DNA of 62,320 bases from Calycina herbarum (GCA_001414485.1 LLEY01000262.1:1-62320), one strand, 5' to 3'. Positions 44,076-56,990 are shown, counted from the stretch's first letter. Notes: generated by a model not told the origin, from the sequence alone. Program-made: numbers and translations.

Positions 44076-46500
44076 CGCGTTATTGTAAATGCAATGTGGC
44101 TTGGTTGGTGTGGTGTCGTTGGTTGATGAAAAAGGACGAAATGCTGGCCACCGTTCTGTTTCTAATGCCGTGGTCGGCCGCCTGGTTTCCCTTTGATGAT
44201 CAGGGATAGAAAACGTTGAGAATCGGTGATAAGTGGGGAGATAATGGAATGTAAAGGTAAGGGGTTTGAACAGGGTAGGAACCAAAGAAACTGCAAAGAC
44301 AGAGGCTAAATTTTGTGACGATGAGGGTTTAGGTAAGTGCATACCTATATTAGAGGGGAGGTTGATCTCTAGATTCGGGTAGGTAAATCGGTCTTCTGAA
44401 GTTTGGGTAGACCTTGGGAGTCCGAGAGAGAAGTCGTGATTGCCTGTGTTGATTTGAGGCCATACTAAGGTGGTTCGTCACTGATATGGTCTATCAAAGA
44501 CGAGATTGCGCTGTATGATTGCGAATGGGTTTGAAGTTGCGTTGAAAGAGAAAAAAGGATTTGGAGTTGCGAGGGAGGTCTTTTTCTAACTCCCTTTCCC
44601 CTAAAGCAATTCATGTCCGAACCTAGTTTGTTCTCAATCTCAGGCATTCTGTCCATAGTTGTTAACTTTGCATCCCCATCAATTATATTGAAACTCTTGT
44701 CCACACTCTCGCTTGTATCGCGGGTAGATCCCTATGGTGTGCATGAGAGCTGCTTCTGAACAGCGTGCGACAAACTTCTGAACGGCTCTACTTCGAGAAG
44801 GTGACGGACATTCTATGGAGAAATCAGAGAATATCATGAGTATTTCTATACGGAGGGGCCGGAGTCCAGGATTGAGTATTAGAATGCGAAGGGCAGAGAA
44901 GATCTTATTTAGATTATTTATACCAGACAAGGAAAGAAATGTAAACTGAAAATATTACTAGCAAGGATATAGATAAAATTTTAAGTGAAGCGTAGATTTA
45001 TCAAAGAGAGGCACGGTCTAGGTTCTCTAATATTCTTAAATCGATGCGAAGAAAAGAGTCCGTTTGTGTTACCATCCGTAGGAACGCAATTGTTTTTCTG
45101 ATTACAGATCGTAAGTCAGACTTGTGTATTATGCGTTCGAGAATTAGACGTAAGGTGGAATGAGTTGATGTAGCTTGTAGGACGAGCAAGTTTCCCCATT
45201 GTCTAGAAACCATTTGAGCAGGGCCAAGATTGATCCGGTGGGGGAGAACTTACTGGTGTGCAATAGCCCATACATTCGGAACGATTAATCATTGCGTCAA
45301 GACAAAGTCTAGCATACTCAAGTACTTTTGGGTTAAAGGGACCCTCCGTAGGGTTAGCCGAGGAGTCGAGAATTCTCAAAAGAACCGGTCGATAAGTGAT
45401 AACCTGGGCGCGATAATACTTGGCCCTTATCTATGACTTGAGAACGTTTTTTAGAGATTCTTTGCATCTGCTAGATGAGATGACGGCTTTATTAAGTTCT
45501 GTCTATAGAATTGTGTAAATATCTAAAAACATTAGCAATGAAATTTATAAAGAATGAAGCTATATACTCTTTTCGGATCTGTTGAATTTGTTACATAAGA
45601 GATTCATATGCTTTTGAAGGGATATTTGGGTAGTATAACTCTCTTTGACATTAATTTAAGTTCCAAAAGCATCTGGGGTTGAGAACAGTGGTCTTGGCAT
45701 AATCGGGTCGAAGGTCAGAATCCTAGGAAAGGGCAATTCAGAGTGAATCTCACTAGGAATTGTTAGCCTTTTAATTGAAATCATTAGGAATTTTCCATTG
45801 CTCTCTTTGATTCAATGGGTAGTAGCTTATTTCTGTCAGCGTAAAATATAGAAGTAGAGAAAGGGAGACATATCGTGTAATCATTGATTTGATACTAGAG
45901 CAAGCTTCCCGGATAAAAGGATAACTGTCTAATACCCGTCCAAGTTGGTCATAATAGAGACCAACGAGGAGGCTGATACGGACATCTCCAAGGCAGGTCT
46001 TGGAGTTGTCCGGCAAAGTTGTTGTTCTTATTATTTGTATTGCAACAGAGAAGAAACACCCTCCTAGTGCTTTTATCTCCTCGCTTGTCTCTGAAAGTTT
46101 TCCTCTGTACTGAGCGATTTCCCCTAGGGCCAAAACCAAGGTCTTATAAACATCTTTGTACAAAACGTCCTCCGCTAGACCATCTAGCTCTGCAGAAGCA
46201 AGAAGAGGATGAAAGATGTTTACGTTCAATTGGTAGCTTTGCACAAGCCGTTTACAACCTCCACAAAGTTTTCCGTGTGACTACCTCTTGGTCAGTTCCC
46301 AGAGAAGAGTCAATTGGCAGACCGCTTGGGACGCGAAGCAAAAGTCAAAGGCGAATTGGAACTTATCGAGCTCAAGAGAACAACTTTTCTAATAGAACCA
46401 TATCTACAAGCAGATTTCAAGAGAGGGTAAGACAACTCCATAATTAAAGATGCTTGAAAGATGATGCTATTGAGTGTAAAATGATTTTATGAGTTTGTCA
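44076..46500 (-). other. possible 5' exons or relics upstream of the patatin gene
   Basis: Two minus-strand segments have protein-like composition: 44930-44679 (PLRIEILMIFSDFSIEC; AVQKFVARCSEAALMHT) and 46244-45771 (LLASAELDGLAEDVLYK; ISLLVGLYYDQLGRVL). Both lie upstream of, and in the same direction as, the RING exon. I could not connect them by consistent splice sites. They may be the N-terminal part of the same decayed gene. The 45.2-45.7 kb part shows nothing. Confidence 0.3.
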
Positions 46501-46645
46501 CAAGTTACCCCACACTTTCTTTCAATAGCCCACATGACCATCAAGTGCCGAGGCATAGACGAGCCAGTTGTTAGGCTGCCAGTCACGTGCACTACAGCCA
46601 ACACCATGTTTCTTCCAAGTTGTAGTAGTTATCTTACTAGCCACA

Positions 46646-48398
46646 ATGCTTAGTGCTCTTGAGTTTCTTGGGGTCTTCCCCTCCAAAACGGGGACGTCGC
46701 CCACTCGTCATGCTACGACTCCCCATACTACGGACATTTTTGCGCACCCAGTTGTCACGGATCTGACCGTATGCATCTTCTCTCCGACAGTTTCTTCTTC
46801 CACTTGCCGACTGGACCCGCGAATGTGGCACCGCATAGAAAAGGAGCTCTACCTACATACATCTCAGCAGAGTGCATGGCTGTATGTGGCGCTAGCGAAT
46901 GAGGAAGAGCTTGCAGCTGAGGACCTGCTGGTTATGGATATCAGAGTCGGCGAGCCGCCTCCCCACCCTAGCTCAAGTCATTCATGGGAGAGTCGACCTG
47001 GCGGAATCTGGGTGCTGAGAAGCAAGTTCTCTGGCAGGATTGACCAGGCTGTGACAGAGGTGGACGTTCTCTTTGGTGTAGATGCCGTTGATCCACGACC
47101 ACAATGGGCTCTCATGCGATCATCGCTCCAACTTAACGCTCAGCCAAAGGTACCCGTTGCAAGACTAAGCGTACTCCACGGCAGGGCTACGCCGAGACCA
47201 GATGCTCGGGCGGCTTTGAGAGTTAGGGAGGATGGCAAATTCAAGATTGTCCAGATCTCTGACACGCACATGGTCACTGGTGTCGGGGTATGTAAAGATG
47301 CTATTGATGCCCATGGGAAGAATCTGCCAGAGAGCGAGGCTGATCCACTCACGGTGGGCTTCATTGGAAAGATCTTGGATGTTGAGAAACCAGACCTTGT
47401 GATTCTCACCGGAGATCAGTTGCACCACGACACCTCCGACAGCCAATCTGCTCTCTTTAAGGTGGTTGCTCCTATCATCGAGCGTTCAATCCCATTCGCA
47501 GCCGTCTTTGGCAATCATGATAGTGAGGGCATCCACGCGTTATCACGTGAGTAACTTCATTCATCAGGTGGCCAATACACAGAGCTGGCGATCAACATCT
47601 TGGGAACGATGGCTAACCATTCTTGCTAACTGGATTATAGGCACGGCACAGATGTTAATACTTCAGAATCTGCCTTTTAGCCTCTGCGAGCCAGGCCCAG
47701 AGCAGGTCGACGGCATAGGCAACTTCTACCTTCAGGTCCTGGCTCCCGCCCCGTCACAGCTCCCGTTATCGACTTTGTATTTCCTGGATTCGCATGGTCA
47801 AATACCTAGCAAGACATATAATCCCGACTATGACCCTATACAGCAAAGCCAAATTGACTGGTTCACGAAGACTTCCCAAGCACAACGAAGGGCGCGTGAA
47901 AAGGACCATGACGACAACCGCTTTCATCTGTCTCTGGCTTTCCTACACATCCCTCTTCCCGAGTTTGGAGACCGCCATCTCAGTATACGCAACGGCCACC
48001 GGAGGGAACCAACTGAGGGTCCTAGCTTCAATTCCCATTTCTACGACGCTTTGATCAAAGAAGGCATATCAGCATTAGGCTGCGGGCACGATCACGTGAA
48101 TGACTTTTGCGCTCTGCTGCCACAAACGCAGCAGGATGGCCACGAAACCCCTCAGCCTGGTCCTTGGCTTTGCTATGGAGGTGGCAGTGGGTTCGGGGGA
48201 TATTGTTCGTACGGCAGAGAGCGATTTCACCGACGAATGCGGGTTTGGGAACTCGATACGAGTACCAGGAGCCTGAAGACTTGGAAGCGGGTCGAATATG
48301 CCATGGACAGAGTTGACGAGCTGGTGCTTGTGGAAAGTGGAGCAGTGGTTGATCCGCCTAGAGAAGTAGATGAAGGCAGGAGCTGTGTAGTGAGTTGA
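46646..48398 (+). CDS. dcr2: Dcr2-type metallophosphatase, 552 aa
   Basis: Exon 1 is 46646-47546; a 94-bp intron (GTGAGT donor, GCTAAC branch, TTATAG acceptor, phase 1) leads to exon 2 at 47641-48398. The calcineurin-like metallophosphoesterase motifs are complete: ISDTHMV, LTGDQLH, FGNHDSE, FLHIPLPEF and CGHDHVNDFC, matching the fungal Dcr2/Sia1 group. A hydrophobic stretch just before and at ATG 46646 (VVVVILLATMLSALEFLG) suggests a membrane anchor whose first residues may come from an unrecognised exon; an upstream out-of-frame ATG at 46604 gives a 15-codon uORF. Yeast Dcr2 acts in cell-cycle start and the unfolded-protein response; the same role here is inference. Confidence 0.85.
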
Positions 48399-48686
48399 AG
48401 CTGATATCGCTACGTGCTGCAGCAAAAGTATACGGAGACTGCCAGGCAGCTAGAGGACTCTTCATAATACTCAGGCGGTTTAGGAGGTTCATGCTTGAGA
48501 GAGTTGTTAGCTCGAACGACTACACTTGCTCATCTCAGTGATGGAATTAGCAGTCTTTCGTTTGACTGGAGGCGGAGGAAAAGAACAATGTTCATAAGGG
48601 GAACACATTTCGGGGCACGCCCTGCCTTCAGCACAGCTTTCTCAGCTACCCGAAGCAAACGGCAGAAAATACAAATATGCAATCGC

Positions 48687-51043
48687 CTATAGCAAGCCTT
48701 GCACCCCATCAAGTTGCTCGTCAATTTCATCCTTCCCTATCAACTCTTCTATTTCTCCCCGTAGTGTGTTGGCGGCCTCCTCCCGGCCCCATCCTCGAAG
48801 CCAACCCTCTAGAACATTGATAAATTCAGGGACCCAAGAATGTTGTCTTCCCCAGTGATTCACAATCATTTGTATCGCCTCTCGCATGGTCTGCTCTGCT
48901 GCCATAGTCTTCCCTTGGTTAAATTGACTGCGAGAAATGATTTTCAGAGATTCTATCTTCTCGACAATTCTCCCAGCGTATATCTCACATTCTTGAAGCA
49001 GCGAAAGGACTTTCAGCGTCATCTCCTGCGCTTCGTCATAGCGTCCCTGTCTGTTCAAATTATGCGCCAGGTTGAGCATTACCCGCGGAGTCGGGAGTCT
49101 AGGAATGCCTTCGAATTGAGCAAGGAGATCTCGTAGAAGCCGTTCTTCTTCAAGATAGTTCGTGATCCCGTACACGCGCTTGATGTAATCGAGACGAACA
49201 GACACCGCGAGTGGACTAAACGTTCCGAGTTCGCTATCAAAAGTATTAGTAGTGCATTTCCAAGTTTGTGCCATAGCCTGGTGAAGAGATTCCGAGTCCA
49301 GTTCACCGAGAAGCTGACATATTTGACCCCAAGGATGCCCATTCCTGGTGACTTTTGCGGACATTCTTTTGATAAAGCCACGGAGAAAGGAAGTTACTTC
49401 AGGGAGTCCGGTTTGTATGAGGTGGATGAACACTTCGAGAAAGCAGGCTAGGGTTCGAGGATGCTCGGCTCGAAGGATTTGTTCGACAAGAGCAGAGGCT
49501 TTAGAAAGTGCGCGGCGAAACTCGACGTGTAATCCCTTTTCTCTGAGCATGGTAGCAGTAAAGCAGTAGGAGTCGAAATCCTTGCATAGGCCATTATGTA
49601 ACTTGGCGCCATTTGGAGTAAGGAGGGTCCCATGGTCGTCTAAAATCATATTTCGACAAGAGTTTTCAAAATACACCTTGATATTATAGAACAGATTCTC
49701 AGAAACCAACAGGGCCTGAGGTAGAGACGGTGACTTCGATACTCTGGAACGATTGAACTGGGAAACAAACTCATTGTCAGTGAATGGGGCTGCAGGTATC
49801 TATGCCGTAGGGACGACTTACCGAAGTCAAAGGTAACGAGTCTCTCCGCGAAGCAGCATCATACGCTACGTTCAGTAGAGTTTCTCTCTCTAGAGGGCCC
49901 ACGGTGGTGTTATTATAGGGTAGTACACCGTTAAGATGCTGTAATAGAAGGTCTCCGGCTGAATTTGTGTCCGTCGTCTCGCGAAAAGTTGGATTCATAT
50001 CGTATTTCTGTGAAGATGGTGGTATATGATCCACCGGGGCACTTGGTGATTGCGCTCCCACGCTCCTATTCGTTGGACTCGATCGCTTTCTTTTGACTCC
50101 CCTACTCTTCGACTCACGACTCCATAGGTGTGTCCATTTCAGAGGAACATGAGCAGATTGACGATTTTTCGACTCAGTGGGAGGCGCGGAGGACTTCTGT
50201 TGTTCATGCGATACGGGGTGTTCGAATTGGATCACAGTGACATTTGGCCGTTTTCGATCAGGATCTTCGAGTCGAGGTAGCTCGGATTCCTTTACACAGA
50301 GGGGCGGTTGTGCTAAACTCAGTAAGTGAACGAATACGCTTATTCACAAGCAACTACATACCCGCCGCTTCATATTCCTCCAGCCAGCGCTCAAGAGAAT
50401 CAGCGAAACGACATTGTTTAACATACTCTACCACAGCCACGCGTTGAGCAGATGATATTCCTATTATTGCCGCTACAACATCATAGTTTTTTCCACGCAC
50501 ACAAGCAAGAAGTGCGACAACAGCACGTAACCCACCATATGCCATAAAAAGCCCTTCGATCCCTTTCGTGTATAGTCCTTCCTTGCAGGCCTGAAGTATT
50601 TTCTTCGCCCTGGAGCTCGTTGGATACCACCCATAAGTGTCTATATTGCCAAAGAAAGTATGTTCAATATAAAGAGGTATGAGTATATCAAGATGAGCCT
50701 GAAGACCGGAATTGAAGAGTTGGCGGTCTGATGGTGAACCAGTCGCGTCACGAATTGCGGAGTTAAGAGCAACATGACATGCCTCGGGATTCGATATAAG
50801 CGCGTTACGGAACGTCAAGGATTGTTCTGGATGCCCTAGTGGTGAAAAAAAGGCCTGCATGATGTGGTTCGCTGTTGGAATGGTTTGCCTTACTATGAGA
50901 ATGTCTACGTTACAGAATAAGGCGCGCACTGAAACCTTGTTCAGAGCCTTTACCCTTTTAGGAAATTGAAGGTGCCAATGCCACTTCTTCACCAGGGCCT
51001 GAACAAAAGCCTTGGCCTGGTGGAGAAACCACAGCTTAGTCAC
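48687..51043 (-). CDS. Clr5-type TPR-like repeat protein
   Basis: Exons about 51043-50362, 50312-49822 and 49757-48687; introns 49 bp (GTATGT, phase 1) and 64 bp (GTAAGT, phase 0). The C-terminal part contains helical repeats typical of fungal Clr5-domain proteins (ALVEQILRAEHPRTLACF; YGITNYLEEERLLRDLLAQ; QGRYDEAQEMTLKVL). The middle holds a basic motif (GVKRKRS) in a Ser/Pro-rich linker. The N-terminal KKWHWHLQFPKRV may be the end of the Clr5-like domain. The start is unresolved: the first in-frame ATG is 50860, and coding character continues upstream into a decayed repeat area. Probably a regulatory or scaffold protein. Confidence 0.65.
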
Positions 51044-51205
51044 CTGCTCAGAACGAGACTAGCCGGATCAGGGAATGGAAAGTATCAATGCCACTTCTCA
51101 AACAAGTTCGGCAGATTGCGTCGCACGTGCATCTTCTGCATCTTCTGCACAACTTGACTATCCCGATTAGGAAATGGAAGTTGACAATGCCACTTCTTCA
51201 ACCCT
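50960..51205 (-). repeat. three imperfect copies of a KKWH-encoding unit
   Basis: On the plus strand AATGCCACTTCT recurs at 50977, 51087 and 51186, each preceded by GGAAATGGAAG-like sequence. Read on the minus strand each copy gives a KKWH/EKWH motif followed by F-P. The outer copies contain stops, so this looks like a decayed tandem repeat at the 5' end of the Clr5-type gene. Confidence 0.5.
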
Positions 51206-53070
51206 AGGCTGCCCACGAATGGAGGTCAACATGGCTCATGTAAATGAAAGCATGGTGCCGCAAGGTATTATTAGCTTTGTAGTGTAAAGTTTCCCTTCAA
51301 TAGATAGGCGGCATCTTTTTTCATTGCTCCATTTACCGAAAATCTCTTTCCTTGTTGGCATGCCCGACGGGCATACCTATATTTCCTTAAGTAGCTTGAT
51401 ATAACAGACATCACCGTACCTATCAACACGGTGCAGGCATGTCCGCTGGACGGTTCGCACATGGCTTCTTCTCCCATGATGAGATACTGAGGCTAAGATT
51501 TGACCACACAACACACGACGAACCTTGGTGCCGGTGGTAGATTTGAAACTCATTGAATATATCTGTCAGAGAACACGGGGAAATTACCTTTGGGATATGA
51601 TACGTGGGAGTAGTCAAACAGCTAGTGCTCGTCCATCTCTGCTGGCCGTGAAAAGACGTTACTATGCAGTCGTGGAGGAAGAGATATTGAAATCACAGTA
51701 TCTTTGGCATACCTGAAATGATCTATACGTTCAAAAAAGGAGTGGTTTTGAAGAAAGCTCAAGCTCATAGTGGCTTCGCTGGTTGGGATTGTCATGAGGC
51801 CGAAGGAGATACATTGTACTATAGTTCAAAGCACATGCTACCGCAAGAAACTTTCAAGTTATGGAATGAAATTATATCTCAGTAAGAAAAAGTCAAGGAA
51901 TTAACAGAAAACAACCCCAAGTCCCCAAAAACGTGTAAGTTGTAATTCAATGTTTCTTGTTCGTCACTTTCTCGTCCCTCTTTTCCACGACTCAAGACCT
52001 CCCCTTATAACATAACAATTGATCCCCATGACTTGAAATCCAACGTCCCGGTTAAACGGCGTGTCGGTTTTACCGCTGGTGCTCGACCTTTATGCTTAGC
52101 TGATCGAAAACGAGGGAGGATTGAAGAGCTCACTGCACTGTTCATCCAATCTGCTAATAGTCAGTATTAATCAACAATCTAAGGTTTGAAAACTCTACGT
52201 ACCTAGTTTCGAGTGCAACCCACCGCATTCCTTCATGCTTAGATCCATGTTGGTTTGATAGCAGGCGCGCGACAATCGCCTAGAAGAGAATTGTTAGCAT
52301 CCGTGCAAATGAAATCATATTTCGAAGGCCGGAATGTTGCGGATCCAGGGAAAACTAACCACACCGTTCATCTAATCTATTGTCTCGAATTAGCTTAATG
52401 TTCAGTTGGTCCGGAAGATGAAATAGGGTACAAACCGGAATTCAATTGCAACTACTGACGGTGGACAACGTATGTGGGTGGTTTCGTAGGTAATACACCA
52501 AGCTCGAACAGTCCATCTAACATGCCCACACCTGAATTCAACCTGGGTGTAATTGCACATGGCTACTTCTTCAGTAATGATTTAGGTCGATGTGTATACA
52601 AAAGAAATTTTTATCTTTCTCAGATTTCATATTTCTAGGACGTGGTAACTTATATCTCCCTAGCAAGGGGCATAATTTTGCGAGGTACCCCCGAGACTTT
52701 ACATGGTAAGCCACCGGAATTGGTCAAGCCACGATTGAGATAAGAAATGAACAGGTGAACAGGAGAGCATGGCATGTTCCACTCTTAGTGAAAATGTGAT
52801 GTATCTCGAAAGTCTCAACGCGCTAAGAGAAATCTTGTAAAACGGGCGGGGGAATAATCAGAACGGCTGCCGCCCAGCCAACAACCCCCATGAACAGCAT
52901 GATTGGGGAGAGGATACATGAAGACCACTGTACAGCATGCTATGAACATAGCAGTTGGCACCACACGCTGGTACAGCAATAAAGATATAAGGTGGTGCAA
53001 GCTCATCTTGGCTCGATCTCAATTCGTTGCAGACCACTTGCAAGAAAACAACCTTACTATCAATCAATAA
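51206..53070. other. gene-poor stretch
   Basis: Only short frames without start or splice support. No repeats paired within the window. Confidence 0.4.
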
Positions 53071-53633
53071 ATGGCACTTACGCCTGCAAAGAAGCTGGAA
53101 GAGGAGGCTAGGATGAAGCGTTTATTCACGGCTGAGTTTTTCCAATATACTCGTGATAATGATTGGATGCAGGAAGCCGTAGAAGGACTCTGTGGCCCCG
53201 GGCCTGGGACCGTCCCAAGGATTGGGTGGAAACCCCCGACTGGCGAGCTTTGGTAATCGTACCTGGCTTTGAGAGGCTAGGAAATAGTTAGTCCTCGAAT
53301 AAACTCGGCCTTTTCAAACCTAATTAATTATCTTAAACTTGACAATCTCGCAAATTTAGCGAACTATACTACCTCAATTTGAAGATTGAAACGATGAGCG
53401 ATAGTTCCGAAAGTCCTTGGGTTCAATTTACGGCCTTCAACCTCCTTCTAGAAAACCAAATACGAATGACATTCCCTGAATTGCCGGGCGAGTTCAATAT
53501 ACGCACCAACGAGTTCCAAAATATCCATCAACTCAACCACTTACAAGCCATACTCAAAGAAATGCTATTATTTTTAGTCGAAAACGACCACGATTTCATA
53601 TATTTAGGATTTAACGGTGACATTCAACTGTAG
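53071..53633 (+). CDS. unknown small protein, 151 aa
   Basis: Exon 1 is 53071-53252 and exon 2 is 53360-53633, joined by a 107-bp intron (GTAATC donor, AAATTTAG acceptor, phase 2), giving 152 codons including stop. The product is acidic and helical (LEEEARMKRLFTAEFFQY; HLQAILKEMLLFLVEND). No family recognised. A donor-like GTGACA near the stop leaves open that the gene once continued into the relic at 53680. Confidence 0.5.
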
Positions 53634-53679
53634 GGATTGCTGTTCCTTAGAGAGTTCTATGCTAACTCAAAAAAGAATT

Positions 53680-54128
53680 GTGACTATCATTAAACCTCTG
53701 AGCCGATATTCACCCTAAGCGCTGGACACGATGTTGAAGAAGAGTATGAGGGATACAGTTCTTGGATATTTTTACAATTTCGGAGCGAAACCGAATGAAG
53801 GGGTCTTTGCAAAAGCAGGAACCATTGACGCCTTTGATACCGCCCTCGCGCTTATAGAAGATCCAGTGGCAGAGTATCAATCGGCCAACATCTTGCAATC
53901 CACCAACAGCTTGCAAATTGCATGTAAGTGACCACGCCATAACACTATCTCTATCTCTCTCATCAGTACCAAAGGGCAAGAGTTCTTACTAAGCGGCTTC
54001 TTCCTCAACCGATCGAGGCAGCAATGATTGTTCAAGAAAGAAGGTCGAGGAATGGAGCATGCCATCAAACGATTTGTTCTGTGGAGAAGGAGAGAAGGTT
54101 TATTGTGTTAGATTTGGAAACCACCTAA
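53680..54128 (+). pseudogene. frameshifted relic downstream of the 151-aa gene
   Basis: Three protein-like segments lie in successive frames: PIFTLSAGHDVEEEYEGY (about 53705-53800), GVFAKAGTIDAFDTALAL (53800-53925, ending at a GTAAGT donor) and RARVLTKRLLPQPIEAA to FIVLDLETT-stop (53975-54128). A one-base indel near 53799 and a phase mismatch at the intron (53927-53967) prevent a continuous product. Probably the decayed 3' half of a gene that began at 53071. Confidence 0.4.
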
Positions 54129-54201
54129 TGAATGTGTCCACTCCTTGTGAGCCCTTCAAATAATCTGCCAATTATCCCACCAAGTGAGTGACATTGTCCC
54201 C

Positions 54202-54828
54202 CTATTCCATTGTCTTCTCCTCCGACGAGCCCAATTCAGAGATAGTGTCGTCTCCCTCCATCAAAGCAGTACACAGCACCTGCTTACAAGCATGCGATAC
54301 AGATATTCATTAAAGACACGATATAAGAAAGCAGCTCACCATTTTCTCTGAAAGTTCCTCCTCTGAAAAAATATCCCCACGATATTCAAGAATTGCTTGA
54401 CCCTTGTTAACCCGCACAAGTGTTTTTATGCCATGTCCCTCAATTTCCGATCTGAAAACTTCCAAGCCCTCCATGACCATATTTTTGCTCCTCCTCTGCA
54501 AGTCTGTGATGGTGTGGTTCGTGCAATCAGAATGGGGAATGCATTCCTCTTCGTTTTGGCGGTGGTTCTCGCAGTTGTTCGGCGTACATGTCTTTTTGCA
54601 TGCCGATAACTCGGATTTAGTCCACAATTGTAGAGCGTCTGGGGGCCAAGAACATGTGCGTGCTTTGGATTTTCGAGAGATGGTTGACTTGCTTTTTGAA
54701 TGTAGAAGACGCTCTGATCTCTGGTCTGACCGATGGCGAAGTTTCGCTCGAAGATGTAGACGAACTTTGAAACGAAGTATAATAGGCTTTGAATTGTTTG
54801 TAGCATACAATTCTTCTGGGGTAGTCAT
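54202..54828 (-). CDS. SET-domain-like protein, truncated, 188 aa
   Basis: Exon 1 is 54828-54340 (ATG 54828), then a 60-bp intron (GTGAGC donor, AAGCAG acceptor, phase 0) and a short exon ending TAG at 54202. A Cys-rich pre-SET/AWS-like stretch (SACKKTCTPNNCENH and PHSDCTNH) precedes the first strands of a SET domain (LEVFRSEIEGHGIKTL; GQAILEYRGDIFSEEE). The N-H-S-C motif, catalytic Tyr and post-SET Cys are absent, so lysine methyltransferase activity is unlikely. It is a 3'-truncated copy or a fragment kept for zinc binding. Confidence 0.55.
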
Positions 54829-55087
54829 TTGCGTGCTTACAATTGGAATATTGGAAGACTAAATACACGAAACCCTAGGCCAGCTAGCAATCTCTGTATG
54901 CGGACTGGCTGAGGTGGCTGCATAAATGCATGGATCTAACTTGGGCTCGTACTTAATATAAAAGTCACCCGGGAAAAGTTTCAAATATCTTCTGGAACGA
55001 GTCAAAAATTGTGCGAGTGGAAGAGGTGCGATCAGAATCAATTGAGGATTTTTATCTGATGTATTTTCCCAAGAACATGATAACAAA

Positions 55088-55883
55088 TCACGACCCCCGA
55101 TATGTTTCCCAGTGGCTCCTTGTGCTGCGCAAACTGCTAGCTTCCAGCGCTGGCCCAACCCCTCCGCGAGATAGCACCTCAAACGCAGCATGTTTTGCCG
55201 ATTAGTCGGTCCCGGCTTTCTGTACGGAATTTTGTCAAAAATTGAGTCAAGAGCACATGAACTCGACTCACCAACTTCTCAGACAATTCGAGACGAATAT
55301 TCCGGAGAGTGGTCCCAAGCATGGACTGGAACTTCAAGACGTCGGTTTTGGTCTCGCGTGCTTCATCTATTTGATCCGCCAACTGATCCGAAAGAGAGCC
55401 GACTATATATTTCGCCTGGTTCTTTGTCGTTTCAATTGAGGGACTTTCTCCTTCCTGTTCCCTCTCGCCCTTGAGTTTGTCATCCCCCTTCTCTTCTGCC
55501 ATCGCCTCATTCATAGCCTCGTCCATGGCAGTTTGTACTTTGCCGAGAAAGAGTGGGATATACTCGATGTATCTCTCTAATATGTCACATCGACGGGAGA
55601 ACTCCAGCCGGTACTTCGTGTCCACTATATCTCCAAAAGAAATAGCGACTTGGACTTCCTGGTCTAACTTGTCTGCCTCTGCACCCAATTTCGGTGCAAT
55701 GTGCTCGTCTAGAGCTTGACGGACCGCTCCAATAACGCGAAAACCCTCACACCAGCCTCGCTCCTGGTTGTTGTTGAGAGTGATGAAAGCATTCCTAAGA
55801 TTAGACTGCTCTACTACCACACTAGCAACACCAGATGGTTCCGCCATAACCTGTAACTCCACAGTCTCATCTTGAGTCGCCAT
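55088..55883 (-). CDS. unknown protein, 233 aa
   Basis: Exon 1 is 55883-55272 (ATG 55883, 204 codons). A GTGAGT donor leads across 94 bp to exon 2 at 55177-55088, which keeps frame (GGVGPALEASSLRSTRSHWE) and stops. Without splicing the frame continues to 55179 through intron-like sequence. The product is helical and acidic (KLGAEADKLDQEVQVAI; CDILERYIEYIPLFLGK), resembling uncharacterised fungal proteins. No enzymatic motif. Confidence 0.55.
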
Positions 55884-56990
55884 TGTAGGTGGGTGTGTCG
55901 CTTGGTATGTGAAGATGTCGAGAGGTCGGGGGTTCGCGTGGTTAGGGAGGTCGAGGGGCAACGAAAGATGCTGTCTAGGTTAGATGGGAAAGCAGATATA
56001 GAAAGGGGAGTGGACAAGGTTGCACAGCGGCAGGCAACAAACCACCCATGGAATTTTCTACACAGTGGAGAATACCAAGAAGGCTACCGGATCCAAAATC
56101 ATCGAGAGTAGCATCTGTTAGGGTTCCAGACGCACCCAGGCATGACCACATACGAGACTGACGAGTATTTTCTCACGAAAAGTAAGGCGCACTGCAACGC
56201 CCGAAACAAGATCCACGTATCGAAAGATATAATAGGCGGCGGTCGAGGGAAATCGCTCCACGGCAGGCTGTGGGCAACCGATCGGACTGCATTTTGTTTT
56301 TCTTTTGTCCTACCAGATGTAGCATTTGTCCTCCTCGTCTTCATGTTGCATTCTGAAAGTTCGCTGCCGATGATCTTTATGGCCAAAGATACAGTCAGTC
56401 CTTGGTCCCGAACAAGCTGCCTAAGCTCATAAGGGCAACTGCTGATAGCTCGCCTCGCTGTGATCCTATCTATCTCAATCACAATGTGATCCCCCATAGA
56501 ACTCACCGGGAAATGAATGTTGCGGTAGAAATCACAACGCCGAGAATACACGTCCTTGTTTAAGCAAGAGAGGCTTCGATTGTCAAAGTAAAATCTTGCT
56601 CTCTATTTTCTAAGTCTTTCGACCAACGCGCGATACCCCGGGGACGATGGCGGCATTCGGCATCGTATTTGCGCTCGGCAAAAGAACCCATTTTCCCGAA
56701 TTTCAGGAGTTTCGCATAATTCGATATAGAAAAGCGAGGCAATCAGGCCATTTACGCTCCATTCAACTTTCTCCGTTGCTGACCCTAAACGATGATCGAC
56801 CAACCACGAATATGGATTTTCTTTTTGGGTTTCTCTGGCGGTTGCGTTCTCTACAATTATTGAGACGGACGTCTATTGGCTTGCCTGAGCGAGACCAGAT
56901 AAAGTCTTGCTCCTGTAGAGCTATGTCCAGCAGCTCATTCTTAGAACCCGATTCTCTGCTTTTATATCCTAAATATGGATCTTGGCTAGT
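55884..56990 (-). other. promoter and coding relics
   Basis: Beyond the upstream region of the 233-aa gene, minus-strand segments such as AKLLKFGKMGSFAERKYD (56742-56560) and ELRQLVRDQGLTVSLAIK (about 56440-56380) look like protein but are separated by stops and lack splice partners. They may be remains of the patatin relic's C-terminal part or of another gene. Confidence 0.3.

Noticed and set aside
44465..44704. 79-codon minus-strand frame upstream of the RING exon
   Set aside because: Polar low-information sequence with no donor toward the RING exon; could be leader sequence, so not called a gene.
47547..47640. Open frame through the phosphatase intron
   Set aside because: GTGAGT donor, GCTAAC branch and TTATAG acceptor are all present, and splicing joins phosphatase motifs in frame; the open intron is chance.
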